Shown: positions 19,693-30,563, numbered from the stretch's first letter. The stretch: DNA of 64,000 nt from Stentor roeselii (GCA_006503475.1 RSEH01000205.1:24156-88155), one strand, 5' to 3'. Program-made: numbers and translations. The notes: generated from the sequence alone by a model not told the origin.

Positions 19693-22068
19693 CTAATTCA
19701 TGATGATACTACTGAAAATCTCTCTCACCAGCCCTTCACTCGCAGCGAATCGATCTTCAACACCCTGGATTCCTTTAGAGTTCGCCATGAGTTCTCCAAA
19801 AAAGTCATTTAAACTCTTCATATCACCTTTAAACTCATTTCTTTCACTTCCCTGCGCCCTTTCCATTAAAATCCTGAAAATCTCTAAACATGTTAAAATG
19901 ACTTTTGGAAATTCTTCCTTTGCTTCACTTACCATCTTCTTATACTTGTTATGATATTCACTCATTCTTCCTGCAGGTTTCAATGGAAATACCTGAAGAG
20001 CTGAAATGACTGACAAAGCATGGCGGAATTGTTTCAAGTTAACCGCGTTGAAAAAAGTGAGAAAACCGTTTAAAACATTTAAAGCGGATTCTAAGTCAGG
20101 GATTCTTGCGAAGATGTTTTCTCTTTTGTACTTGTCGTATAGTTTTGTGTAGTTTTGACCTGGGTAGTTGAAAAAATCGCATTTTCCTTTTTCATCTCGA
20201 AGGGAATATTGGGTTTTTATCTCGTTTTTCCAACGGTCGCATTGTTTTTTTATCTCGTTTTTTATTTCGATTATCCAGGTATGGACTACTGACTTTTCTG
20301 AAGAGATCAGGTCGAATAAGTAACAGGCTTCTGGAGACTTTTGGCTTAAGGCGTGCTCTGCGATGGTCTCGATCGCGAGTTTGAAGTTGTTTTCACCGAT
20401 TGCTCGACGGAAGGAGGTTTGGAAGATGTAGATTTCTTTGTTGAGAACGATTTGGTAATTTTCGTATGACATTACTAAGTTGCTTGTTTCGTTCACGATG
20501 CTTTTTCCACTGGTCATGAAGGAGATGTACATGAGTGCCTCATTCGGCATGATAGATGCGAAAGGTTTGATATACTGACTAATCATAAGATTGAGGTTCA
20601 CATGAAGAATTCCTTCAACTTCATTAAAACTTTTATCATGATTAGAAAAAGTAGGAAGCAGTTTATTTTCCTTTAAAACAATAGCCAAATGAAGTCCTTC
20701 AGCAGAGTACTCTGGAAACAAGCTCAAATGACTGACAGCTTCTCCATACGAAAGAGTGGCAACAAGTGCAGTAGTATAAAGACTAACACTGTTATTAAAA
20801 TGACTGGGTCCACAATCCAAGATATATCTTTGAATATCCGTTAACTGAAGAGCTGAATACTGATACTCACACTCCAGATGTTCAATCGATTCAAGATCCT
20901 CATTCGTCACCAATTTCAACTTAAACCACAAATAATCCTCTAAACAACTATCCTGCACCTCTTCCACAGTCTCATTATTTCTACTCACAATACAAAGCAA
21001 AGCCTTTAAAAACGGATCAATCTCTTCATTCTTCAATTCAACCATCACATCTCTTAAAAGACTCTCAGAAATCTCTCCATATTCCAAGTAATGCAAAAAA
21101 ACTTTCATATATTTTCTTGCAGAATCACAAGAACTAAGAAAATTTTTAAAAAAATCAAGCATTCCACTTCTCATAAGTACAAACAACAAGCACCATACAG
21201 GAAGTCCATTTTTATCATATTCCGGTTTATACCCTTTCAAGCTTTTCGCTGTATTAATCGCGAACTCCAAGACCTTCTTTTCCAGTCCATCTTCATTCGT
21301 ACTCTCAACAATTTTTTCCATGAAGAGTCTTTCATAAAACTTGCAAGTCCCTGAAATATAATTCTGAAAATTCGCTTCTTCCCGAGCAGATTCAATTTGT
21401 GTTTGAATAAGTTTCCAGATATTATGAAGACTATCTCTATCAATTTCTCTTCGATTCAACTCGATTTGAATGAACTCTTGAATGACATTACAGTACTTAT
21501 CTTCAGTCTTCGCATGAAAGTAATTAGTGATAATTGAATTGTAAGCTGAAGTATGTAAAGGTACCGCCTCATTGAAGTTCTTCGGTCTTTTAGGAATAGG
21601 GACTGTGAAGTAGTCCATTCCCCGGCTATCAATGACTTTTTGCTTTATCGCTTCCCAGTCCTTGTCAAGCTTTTCCTGGTGTCGTGAGTTGAGAGAAGAC
21701 AGTGAAAATAATGTGCAGGTGTCGACACATGACTGAAGAACTAGTCGTGAGTACTTTTTGACTGAGTCTTCTGGAATTTCGTTGGATGTGTCTTCGAGAG
21801 ACTCGTAGAGGCTCGAGTTTGAAGAGATCTTCATCAGAAGGGACTCGATGTTTGATGGGTTGTAAGAAGTCCCTGCTAATAATTCTTTGCTATGGAGACT
21901 TTACGTTTTTTGCTCACTTGATACTCGAAGATGCGACTTTTGTTGGATGTATTTTGAAAGTAATGCGTGGAGATGAGGAAGACGACGACGGACTTTGTAG
22001 GGATTTTGAGGCATCTGGTCTAAGAGGCTCTCGCTTAGTTCGCTTAAAGTGTGAAGTCGTAGGTCCAT
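19693..22068 (-). CDS. NUP93: Nucleoporin Nup93/Nic96 family
   Basis: Two exons joined by a 15-nt intron give 786 residues, close to the usual length of about 820. The central region carries the Nic96-family pattern. PVWCLLFVLMRSGMLDFF corresponds to the PxWxLxYYxLRxG stretch, followed by LEDYLWFKL and later YGEAVSHL...LHLAIVLKENKLL. The family forms the alpha-helical scaffold of the inner ring of the nuclear pore. The N-terminal exon (MDLRLHTLSELSES...) is needed for a natural start; without splicing the frame would begin at an internal Met at 21834. Assignment rests on family pattern, not on a search. Confidence 0.8.
21890..21904 (-). other. 15-nt intron in the Nup93 gene
   Basis: On the coding strand it reads GTAAAGTCTCCATAG. 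It removes an in-frame TAG and joins SSEQKT to KELLAGTSYNPS. It is the only one of the five with C instead of A at position 10. Confidence 0.85.
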
Positions 22069-22337
22069 TTTTAGATTGATTTCATATCTTTGGAGGGGTT
22101 TGGGAGGATTGAGGTTGTTTGGTTTAGGATGATGAGAGATTTAGGTGGTATTGTTTGAAGGATAGAATTTTATTTTAGGTTTTGTTATGGGATTATTGTT
22201 TATGAATTTAACAGGGTTTTTAAATATATAGTAATTACATACTTCATGTGAATATAGGTTATTTAATTACAGAATATATTTTAATAATTAATAAAAAACT
22301 TAAGTGAACTAATTTTATCTAATTTTTGGTATAAGCT

Positions 22338-23786
22338 TTAACGTGTAAATTCCACTAAAAATCTAGGTAATACTTGTTCTTTAGTGAAAATAACCTGCCA
22401 GTTCTTCTGTGTAGTTCCCAAAGGCTTATAAGAATGGAACTTTCCAGTATTAAGTTCTGTTGTATCATTCGCCATATTAGGTGACTCAATTCCTTTCATA
22501 GCTAAGCACGCCAATACGAATGTTGAGTCATTTGCATAACTCATAGGAGTATCAGGAGTAGTAGAACAATACACTCCATACCCATGAACCTTTCCTTGAC
22601 CAATTGGAATTCCATCAACTCCTCCAACTTTCAGTCCTTCTTTCATAATCGCATCATAAAACTGCAATTTTGACCCATGCCAAATATAAATCTCGTTGAT
22701 TTTATCTTCTCCTCCACATTGTAGAGCCATTTCCTGCTTCTTCTTAGCATAGCGGTCTTCTAAAGCTTTATTCACAATAAGCTTAGCACCTTTAAACCTG
22801 CTTCCAGGGGTTTCAAGAAATTGTTCGAAGGCGTATTTTGCATTCAGGTATTCTTGTTCTTTTAAGTTTTCAGGTCTGTCGATGTTTTTTGGAGGTGTTA
22901 AATCAATCACTTCGAAGTCTTGACTTGATTCGAAGTAAAAACAGGTTTTTCCGTAGTGACCTATTCTTTTACAGTTATTGCAGATTTTTACGCCACAAGT
23001 GCATAAAGTTTCTAATTGATCGTTGTTTGCACCGTAAGTCAGTTCAACTTTTCTACTACATGAAGGGCAGAAATTTAAGAAAAAACCAAAGGCTTCTAGC
23101 TTGGGTTTTAACTTGGAAATGAAGGGGTCGTTTTCTAGTAGTGAGATCAATGCTTGAACGTAAAGACCTTGATTGCAAGTTGAGCTAAAACAGACTAAAG
23201 GTCGATCTTCAAGATTAATAAGAAAGTGCTTCAAACAATTCTGACTAATTTGATGTCCTCCCAAGCATATATTCATCAATTTCCCGCATTCTCTCTGACA
23301 ATATCCACATTGGTTAAGATTTTGAATATTAACTTTCGGCCTATTAGGATCATAATTCTCTAACTGCGAAACATATTGTTCTCCGAATATTTCAACAGCA
23401 AACATCCTTAAATAATTATAATCAAACATGAGACTTCCAGTAATTCCATGGAAAGCGCAATACATGCATTGATACTTTGAATGATCCATAAGGCATTGTT
23501 GGAAGTTGTTTTTCACGAAAGCAAGAATGCATTTCCTACAAAATTTATGCATCCATTCGCAACGGGAAGACCAAAGAACTTCATTTTGGTTGAATCGACT
23601 AGGCTCGTTTGGGAACATTGATGAATGAGAGTCGCAGATGAACTTTCGAGCTTTTATGGATGTTTTGATTTGAACTCTTGATTTTATTAGCTTTTTTAAG
23701 CATTCTGATATTTCTTCTGTGCTTTGGGTTATTATGGCCTCTGAGAGACGGGTTGCATAGGCTTGTTCTTTTAGGTTTGTTGCCAT
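22338..23786 (-). CDS. RING/IBR-like zinc protein fused to a PARP domain, copy 1
   Basis: This 482-residue protein has a helical N-terminus, then a cysteine cluster (CDSH...CEWMHKFCRKC...CMYC). A RING1-like unit follows (CGYC...CLGGHQISQNCL), then an IBR-like unit (FCPSC...LCTCGVKICNNCKRIGHYGKTC). A PARP catalytic domain ends the chain. PARP signatures are YIWHGS with His370, HGYGVYCS with Tyr406, and IFTKEQVLPRFL. The residue at the usual catalytic Glu position is Trp463. That makes the triad H-Y-W and suggests mono-ADP-ribosylation or no activity, by analogy with other non-Glu PARPs. A RING2/Rcat unit is not seen. It is the first of four linked copies. Confidence 0.85.
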   Translation of the reverse strand: MATNLKEQAYATRLSEAIITQSTEEISECLKKLIKSRVQIKTSIKARKFICDSHSSMFPNEPSRFNQNEVLWSSRCEWMHKFCRKCILAFVKNNFQQCLMDHSKYQCMYCAFHGITGSLMFDYNYLRMFAVEIFGEQYVSQLENYDPNRPKVNIQNLNQCGYCQRECGKLMNICLGGHQISQNCLKHFLINLEDRPLVCFSSTCNQGLYVQALISLLENDPFISKLKPKLEAFGFFLNFCPSCSRKVELTYGANNDQLETLCTCGVKICNNCKRIGHYGKTCFYFESSQDFEVIDLTPPKNIDRPENLKEQEYLNAKYAFEQFLETPGSRFKGAKLIVNKALEDRYAKKKQEMALQCGGEDKINEIYIWHGSKLQFYDAIMKEGLKVGGVDGIPIGQGKVHGYGVYCSTTPDTPMSYANDSTFVLACLAMKGIESPNMANDTTELNTGKFHSYKPLGTTQKNWQVIFTKEQVLPRFLVEFTR

Positions 23787-23945
23787 TTATATTGAAGACT
23801 TAAAGAGTTTTATTGTCTATATTTTTAGTTATGGTGAGAATGTTTGATTGTTTTGGTTTAAGTATTATTGAAGTTAGTGGCTTTACCATTCCATCATAAT
23901 TCAACTTAGTTTATGAAAATTCAATTAAAGAGTATTAACCCATCC

Positions 23946-25299
23946 TTAGCGAGTAAATTCCACTAACCACCTAGGTAAAACTTGTTCTTTTGTGAAGATA
24001 ACTTCCCAGCTGCTATAAGATGGCCCCAAAGGCTTATAAGAATGGAACCTTCCAGAAAAAAGATCACTTGGATTATGCACCTTGTTAGGTGATCGGATTC
24101 CTTTTATGGCTAAGCAGCCCAAAATAAAATTTGAGTCCTTCGCATATTGCATGGTAGCATCAGGAGTAGTAGAAAAATTCACTCCATACCCATGGATTTC
24201 AATTTTGATATATACTAGAAATAGGAATCCCATCAATTCCTCCAACTTTCAGTCCTCTCATAATCTTATCATAAAGATTTAATTTTGATCCGTGCCAAAC
24301 ATAGATCTCATTGATTTTATCTTCTCCTCCACATTTTAAAGCCATTTCTCTTTTCTTTAAAGCATATCTGTCTTCTAAAGCCTTGTTTACAATCATCTTG
24401 GCCCCTTTAAACCTGCTTCCAGGGGTTTCTAGAAAGTTTTCAAAGGCGTATTTTGCATTCAGGTATTCTTGTTCTTTTAAGCCTTCAGGCCTGTCGATGT
24501 TTCTTGGAGGTTTTAAATCAATCACTTCGTATTCTTGACTTGATTCAAAGTGAAGACAGGTTTTTCCGTAGTGACCTATTCTTTTACAGTTATTACAGAT
24601 TTTTACACCACAAGTGCATAAAGTTTCTAATTGATCGTTGTTTGGATTGTAGGTCACTTGAACTTTTCTACCACATGAAGAGCAGAAATTTAAGAAAAAA
24701 CCAAAGGCTTCTAGTTTGGCTTTTATATTGAAAATGAAGGCGTCATTTCCTAGTAATGAGATTAATGCTTCGACCTTAAGACCTTTTGTGGAAGATGACC
24801 TAAAACAGGTTAAAGGCCAATTTTCAAGATTAACTAAAAGTACTTCAAACAACTCTGACTAATCTTATGCTCTCCTAAACATATTTTAACTAATTTGCCA
24901 AATTCTCTCTGACAATATCCACACTGATAAGAATTTTCAATGATTTGCACCATCATATTAGGATATTGATTTTCTAAATATTGCACATAGTGTTCCACAA
25001 ACATTTCAACAAAGAACATCCTCAATAGCTTAAAATCAAACATGATAGTTCCCTTAATTCCTAGATAAGAATAATACATGCACTGATACTTGAGATTATC
25101 CATCAAAAAAAAAATTGATATTGTTATTCAAATAAAACATGATGCATGCCTCACAAAACTTGTGATTAAATTGGCAGGAGTAAGAACTAAACAAGTTATT
25201 AAGGCTGAACATTCCCTGCTCATTGGGGAATATTGATGAGTGAGAGTTACAATAAAAATTTTGGGTTCTCTCGATTTTTAGGTTGAAGCTTTCTGCCAT
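23946..25299 (-). pseudogene. RING/IBR-PARP fusion, dead copy
   Basis: This closely matches copy 1, with long near-identical stretches, but is broken into four frames. The first shift lies at a run of ten A at 25105-25114. The second is a 1-nt loss near 24840, where CLKYF should continue into VNLENW. The third is an insertion of about 10 nt between PIS and HGYG near 24215. The catalytic Tyr of VYCS is Asn (codon at 24177-24179), and one residue is lost in MRGLKVGG. The N-terminal 40 residues of copy 1 are missing. The first lesion alone could be a sequencing slip, but the set cannot. Confidence 0.85.
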
Positions 25300-25669
25300 A
25301 TATTGTAAACAATCTGAAAGATAATCTATACTGTCTTTATTTAGAGTTTATTGAATTAGATTAATTTATTTTGATGATTTGTACTTTATAATTATATCAT
25401 TATTTCAGGGGAATATACTGACTTTTGAGGGTGTGATTGTTTTTTATTAAGAATTTTTAAATATTTTAGAAGATTGTGATGGAGGTCTTACGAAGATATT
25501 AAGCTAATTTGGTTTCAAATTATTAATGATTAGCAGATTTTTTTAGATTAGTATTTTTTTAGAGCTTGATAATCTTTATATATTGGTTTGCCCTCCTCTG
25601 AAATAAGATATGTCAATTACCTACCTCTACAACTTTGATATATCTAGTAAATCAAAAAGAGCAAAAAAT

Positions 25670-25767
25670 CCATTTACATAATTAACCTCTTTAGAACTAA
25701 AGTCTACAATGACAAAAAATTTCAATTTCCATTTACATAATTAACCTCTTTAAACTAAAGTCTACAA
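25670..25767 (+). repeat. Direct repeat upstream of PARP-fusion copy 3
   Basis: A 39-40 bp unit starting CCATTTACATAATTAACCTC occurs at 25670-25709 and 25729-25767, a period of 59 bp, differing by one base deletion. It lies 75-175 bp before the ATG at 25843 and may be a duplicated promoter element. Confidence 0.8.
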
Positions 25768-25842
25768 ATAGCAAAAAAATTCAATATATATAAATTCCAG
25801 ATAATATCTATCGAAACATCATCTCTATATACATAATAAAAT

Positions 25843-27264
25843 ATGGAAACTAACTTTAAACTCTCCGAACAAGTCCTGCGTCTATCAGAATCTATAAAGC
25901 TTCAAGATATCCCAGACGTCCAATCTCAAATCCACTCCCTCATCGAGAAAAGAGTCCAAGTCCAAATCCAAATCAAAGATCGTCATTTTTTCTGTGACTC
26001 GCATTCTTACTATCAACCAGGCGAAACTCAGTTCTTTTCAAGGTCTCAGCTTTACTGGGCAGTTTGTTGCAACTATCAGCACAAGTTTTGCTTAGAGTGC
26101 ATCAAACTTTACATTCGGGAAAATTTTTCATATTTTTATTTGCAAAATTATTATCCTTGCATTTATTGTCAATTTTATCATGTTGAAAATACTTTGCTTT
26201 TAAATGATAGCGATTTAGAGCAAATTGCTTGTGAGATGTTTGGTCAGGAGTTTATTTATCAAATAGTAAATTATAATCCGTATCAAATTAAAATGATACC
26301 GGATCAAGTTAACCTTTGTGCTACTTGTCAAATGAATAATGCTATCTTGACTACAATATGTATAAATGGACACCAAATATGCCAAACCTGCATCAACTAC
26401 TGGATACAAAACATGAATCCCGGAGGTTTAAAATGTCTAATTCCCAACTGTTCCGGTAAAATTCATTTAACAATGATTGTGAATTCTCTTTCTTCAAGTC
26501 CAATATTATTTAACCTCAAGAGTCAACTAGAATCATTCGGAATTAAGTTAAAATTCTGTGGAAATTGCAAACTAAAAATCAATCCAGACATCACAAAACC
26601 TGAAACAATTTGCAAATGTGGGCAAAAAGTTTGTAATAATTGTGGAAGACAGGGACATTATGGACTTACTTGCTTTTACTTTGAATCCAATCAACAATTT
26701 GAAGTGATTAATTTGATGCCTCCTGCTCAGGTTGATAAACCACAGAATTTAAGGGAACAAGAATACTTGAATGCCAAGTATGCCTTTGAGAATTTCGTTG
26801 GGAGACAAGGGTTGAGGGTTAAAGCTGTTAGGCTCATTGTTAATAAACCTTTGGAAAACAGGTATTCAGCTAAGAAAAAGAAAATGGCTGGGGAATGTGG
26901 AGGTGAAGATAAAGTAAATGAAGTTTACATCTGGCATGGATCTCGCCAAGCTAACTATGATACCATAATGCGAGATGGACTTAAAGTAGGTGGAGTCGAT
27001 GCTGGAGTCCCAGTTGCCCAAGGAGCAGCCTACGGTTACGGAATCTACTCAGCAACCACTCCTGACACCCCAATGGGTTACGCTAGTGACTCTCAATGGC
27101 TATTAGCATGTCTCGCAATGAAAGGAAACGTTTCTGCAACACGAGGAGTAATAGGCCAACTAGATAACGGAAAAACCCATTCACACGCTCCAGGTCCAGC
27201 CTTTTGGCACATATTCTTCACAAAAGAGCAAGTTCTTCCAAGATTCCTAATTCAATACGGTTAA
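25843..27264 (+). CDS. RING/IBR-like zinc protein fused to a PARP domain, copy 3
   Basis: This 473-residue paralogue of copy 1 lies in the opposite orientation and is clearly more diverged. The zinc part has CDSH...CNYQHKFCLEC...CIYC, then CATC...CINGHQICQTCI...CLIPNC, then FCGNC...ICKCGQKVCNNCGRQGHYGLTC. The PARP domain has WHGS (His365), GYGIYSAT with the second triad Tyr, and FFTKEQVLPRFL. Trp455 sits at the catalytic Glu position, again H-Y-W. The frame is intact, so this copy and copy 1 are the best candidates for working proteins. Its stop lies 21 bp from that of the convergent copy 4. Confidence 0.85.
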   Translation: METNFKLSEQVLRLSESIKLQDIPDVQSQIHSLIEKRVQVQIQIKDRHFFCDSHSYYQPGETQFFSRSQLYWAVCCNYQHKFCLECIKLYIRENFSYFYLQNYYPCIYCQFYHVENTLLLNDSDLEQIACEMFGQEFIYQIVNYNPYQIKMIPDQVNLCATCQMNNAILTTICINGHQICQTCINYWIQNMNPGGLKCLIPNCSGKIHLTMIVNSLSSSPILFNLKSQLESFGIKLKFCGNCKLKINPDITKPETICKCGQKVCNNCGRQGHYGLTCFYFESNQQFEVINLMPPAQVDKPQNLREQEYLNAKYAFENFVGRQGLRVKAVRLIVNKPLENRYSAKKKKMAGECGGEDKVNEVYIWHGSRQANYDTIMRDGLKVGGVDAGVPVAQGAAYGYGIYSATTPDTPMGYASDSQWLLACLAMKGNVSATRGVIGQLDNGKTHSHAPGPAFWHIFFTKEQVLPRFLIQYG

Positions 27265-27285
27265 TCTAATAGAAACTTCTAATAA

Positions 27286-28725
27286 TTAAGAATATTTAAC
27301 TAAAAATCTTGGTAAAATCTGTTCTTTAGTAAAAATAACCTGCCAGTCTTTTTGCTGTTCTCCTTTAGGTTTATAAGAATGGTAGTTTCCAGTGTTCAAC
27401 ATGGAAACATCATCGATTTTTACAGGGGATTGAAGTCCTTTCAATGCAAGACAAGCAACAATCCACTTGGAATCTTGGGCATATCCGATGGGAGTATCAG
27501 GAGTTATAGAACAATAAATTCCGTACCCATGCACATTCGCATTGGCAATAGGCACATCAACTCCTCCAACAACTAGTCCAGTATTAACGATTTTTTGATA
27601 ATTTTCATAAGCCGAGCCATGCCAAACGTAAATTTCATTCACTTTATCCTATCATCCACATTGCTTCGCCATTTCTTGCTTTTTTGCAGAGTATCTATCT
27701 TCTAGATCTTTATTAACAATCAACTTTGCCTGTTTGAAGTGAAAACCTGAGTTATGAATAAAGTTTTCAAAAGCGTATTTCGCATTTAAGTACTCCTGCT
27801 CTTTCAAATCTGCAGGTTTATCTATTATTTTTGGAGCTTTAAGTAAAATCACGTCAATTTTCCTATTTGACTCAAAATAAAAGCAAGTTCTTCCATAATG
27901 ATAAATCCTTTTACAATAATTACAGATTCTTTTCCCACATTTGCACCTTGTATCAGTTTTTTTCCCATCAGGACCAAAATTAATCTCCACTCTTTTTTTA
28001 CATTTCGGGCAAAAGTCAAGAGTAAATCCAAAAGTCTCAAAAATTGGTTTTAAATTCTGTAAAATTCTCTCATTTTCCACTTTTTCAATAATTGTTCTAA
28101 TATAAACCGAACCTTTACAGCCTTGAATAAAACAATCCAATGATTGATTGAAATTCAAAAGAAATTTTTCAAGACATGTTTTACAAATCTGATCCCCTGA
28201 TGAGCAGATCATGATAAGTGATGAAAAATTCTGGGAACAAGATTTACATTGATTTTGGATTCCAATGTTTGGCTTGTTCGGAGAGTAATTTTCTAGAGAA
28301 AAAACATGCTGCTCTCCTATTGTTTGTACTGCGAAGTACCTGAGCGAGCTGTAGTCAAACATCTGGCTTCCTTCAACTCCTAGGTACTTGCAAAACATGC
28401 ATTCATAAAGGAAATTGTTCAGGTAAAATATCGAGATGTTATTACTGATGTAATAAAGAACGCAATTGAAACAGAAAATATGATGATTGTTGCAAAAAGA
28501 CATAAAAATAGAATTTTGTGAGAAAAGACTTCCTTCATATGGAAAGATATGACTGTGAGATACACACATCCACTTTCGACCTTTGACTGATATGGAAACT
28601 ACTGATCTTGAAGTAATCAACGCTCGCAGGTAGTTCTGAATTTCTTCTAAAGATTGAGTTTGAATACCTTCTGAAAGTCGAGCACCGTTAGTTTGTTGCT
28701 GGGAAGTTGCAGGTCTTATGTTCAT
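27286..28725 (-). pseudogene. RING/IBR-PARP fusion, copy 4, interrupted by TGA-TAG
   Basis: One continuous frame of about 479 codons is interrupted only by TGA (27652-27654) followed by TAG (27649-27651). These sit exactly where the paralogues read Gly-Glu in QCGGEDK. Upstream, 357 codons hold the zinc units; downstream, 118 codons hold a well-preserved PARP half with VWHGS, HGYGIYCS and IFTKEQILPRFL. No 15-nt GT-AG intron can remove the stops. It is either a recent pseudogene, a truncated zinc-only protein, or a sequence error. The good state of the downstream half argues that the break is recent. Confidence 0.75.
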
Positions 28726-28758
28726 TTAAGTTTATTTTGTAGAATATTCGAGCTTATT
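28726..28758. promoter_or_regulatory. 33-bp divergent intergenic
   Basis: Only 33 bp separate the ATG of PARP-fusion copy 4 on the minus strand from the preferred ATG of the DHHC gene on the plus strand. Promoters must be tiny or overlap the coding sequences. Confidence 0.5.
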
Positions 28759-29544
28759 ATGATAAAATTATTAAAAATGAAAGAACATGTCAAAGATGTT
28801 AAGCTTGTTTGTATTGTTTTTTATTTCAGCTGTCATCTTTTTGGAATTTTACTTTTGGGATTTACTTCAAATGCTTTAGTTGGGTTCAGTGGCTTTAATG
28901 CTACTTTTTGGGTTTTGAAAGGGGTTACTTGCTTTCTTTTCACTGTGGCTGGGAATAATCCTGGAACTCCTAGTCAGATTTGTATCACGCAAGAACTTCA
29001 GGAATTGGACTGGCAGATTCCTGCTTATCATTACTGTGAAATTTGCAAAATTCAGCAGCCTTATCGTACTAGACATTGTGAAGACTGTGAGATTTGTATT
29101 AGTAAATTTGACCATCACTGCTTTTGGCTAGGTTCTTGTGTTGGAGAACTGAACCATTTCAAGTTCACTCTTTACCTAACCCTTGAAAGCTACTCCCTCT
29201 GGACCATCTTTTTCTATTGTTTCACTGAAGATAGCTCATGGAAGCTTGCAGGGTATCTCTTTCTTGGATTGACTTGTTTCGGCTTCGGGATTTTATGTAT
29301 TGGACTCGCGGGTTTTCACATTTACTTGATTAGCATCGGAACAACAACTTGGGAAATCATGAGAAGAAAAAGCATTTCGTATTTAAAACCCTTTCCTTAT
29401 AACTTTCACCCTTTTTCGAAAGGATTTTTCGCGAATTGGGTTGATGCTATTTTGAGTAGGAATACAAAGAACTGGATCTTGCCAAGGCCGATGAATGTTT
29501 ACCCTTTTAACTGGTGTGAGAATGAATATTGGAGTTGTTGTTGA
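28759..29544 (+). CDS. DHHC protein S-acyltransferase (palmitoyltransferase)
   Basis: This 261-residue membrane enzyme transfers palmitate to cysteines of target proteins. Two N-terminal membrane helices precede the DHHC cysteine-rich domain: YCEICKIQQPYRTRHCEDC, then FDHHCFWLGSCVGELNH. Two further helices follow, with a TTTWE element matching the family's TTxE motif. An in-frame ATG at 28693 would add 22 residues and overlap the neighbouring gene, so the ATG at 28759 is preferred. It ends at TGA. Family assignment is firm; substrate and membrane are unknown. Confidence 0.92.
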   Translation: MIKLLKMKEHVKDVKLVCIVFYFSCHLFGILLLGFTSNALVGFSGFNATFWVLKGVTCFLFTVAGNNPGTPSQICITQELQELDWQIPAYHYCEICKIQQPYRTRHCEDCEICISKFDHHCFWLGSCVGELNHFKFTLYLTLESYSLWTIFFYCFTEDSSWKLAGYLFLGLTCFGFGILCIGLAGFHIYLISIGTTTWEIMRRKSISYLKPFPYNFHPFSKGFFANWVDAILSRNTKNWILPRPMNVYPFNWCENEYWSCC

Positions 29545-29987
29545 TGATAGTAAAGTGATTAGAATATTTAAGGATTTTTTTGAGGATTAGGATTAGAGTT
29601 TAAGAGGTTTTAGAGGAGTTTAGAATGAAGCTTTTGAAGTTGTGAGTAGTTTAAATTTTGGGATAGAGATCAGAGCATGATTTGAGTTTTGAAAAATGAT
29701 TTGAATTGCGAAATGGTTCAAGTGGTAAGGATAATTAAAGTATAAACAAAATAATACATTAAAGTTCAGAATATTATCTGCTTTACCATTATCATTTTAC
29801 CTATATATTCCTAATATTCAAACTCTTTATTCCCTGATCAAACAAGTTTTATTCCTTATTTCAAGACTAAATTTCAAAAGAATCTTAAAAAAATCAAATC
29901 CAAATCTAAATAAATAAAATTTCTAATCTTTTCATCAAAATCTAGAAATTTATTCAATCATTTCTGATACCAACATCTATAAAATAA
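29545..29987. other. Intergenic, G-rich then C-rich
   Basis: The first half, downstream of the DHHC gene, is rich in G and T. The second half, upstream of the next plus-strand gene, is C- and A-rich. No gene was seen. Confidence 0.5.
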
Positions 29988-30563
29988 ATGCAAAAAAGTG
30001 TATCTCAAGAGTTCATCGAAGAATTCATTCAAAACGTTTCAATAACCGATATTTCTTCTACAGTCTTTAAAATCAGCGACGAAATCGACAGAAATTCTTA
30101 CCTTTCACTAAAGATCTGTTCAATTTGCAATAAAAATTTCGGAAAAATCGAATCAAAGAAGTACTTTTGTCACTTCTGCTACAAAGCATTCTGTGAAAAA
30201 TGCAGTGTTTTTAAGCTCAAACATCCAGAAACCTGCAAAAACGAAAGATGCTGCAATTTTTGTTATTTTGACATAATCCGAAAGTCAGTCTTCACTCTTG
30301 TTGAAGACTTTGCCAAGGTAAAAATGAATGCAGAAATAAACGAAAGAGTTTTAGAAGAGGAAAAACAGAAGACATTAAATCAGGAAATTCAAAAACTGGA
30401 AGAAGAGATTTTCAGGGAAGGTGAAGAACAGAAAAAGGAAATTGAAAGGATTGACAAGGTGATTCAAAAAATGGAGAATGACGTGAAAGCGAAAATAGAA
30501 AGTGCAATTAAACTTAGAAGAAAAGTTGCAAATGTTTCAAGCGGTGTCAAGATAAATGATTAA
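29988..30563 (+). CDS. FYVE-like zinc finger with coiled coil
   Basis: The 191-residue protein has one zinc domain near residues 44-90 with eight cysteines in FYVE-like order: CSICNKNFG...YFCHFCYKAFCEKCS...CKNERCCNFC. The basic RRHHCR signature that binds phosphatidylinositol 3-phosphate is not present; KKYFCHFC stands in its place. Lipid binding is therefore doubtful. The second half is a charged coiled coil rich in Glu and Lys. It could be a membrane or cytoskeletal adaptor, by inference only. Confidence 0.7.
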   Translation: MQKSVSQEFIEEFIQNVSITDISSTVFKISDEIDRNSYLSLKICSICNKNFGKIESKKYFCHFCYKAFCEKCSVFKLKHPETCKNERCCNFCYFDIIRKSVFTLVEDFAKVKMNAEINERVLEEEKQKTLNQEIQKLEEEIFREGEEQKKEIERIDKVIQKMENDVKAKIESAIKLRRKVANVSSGVKIND

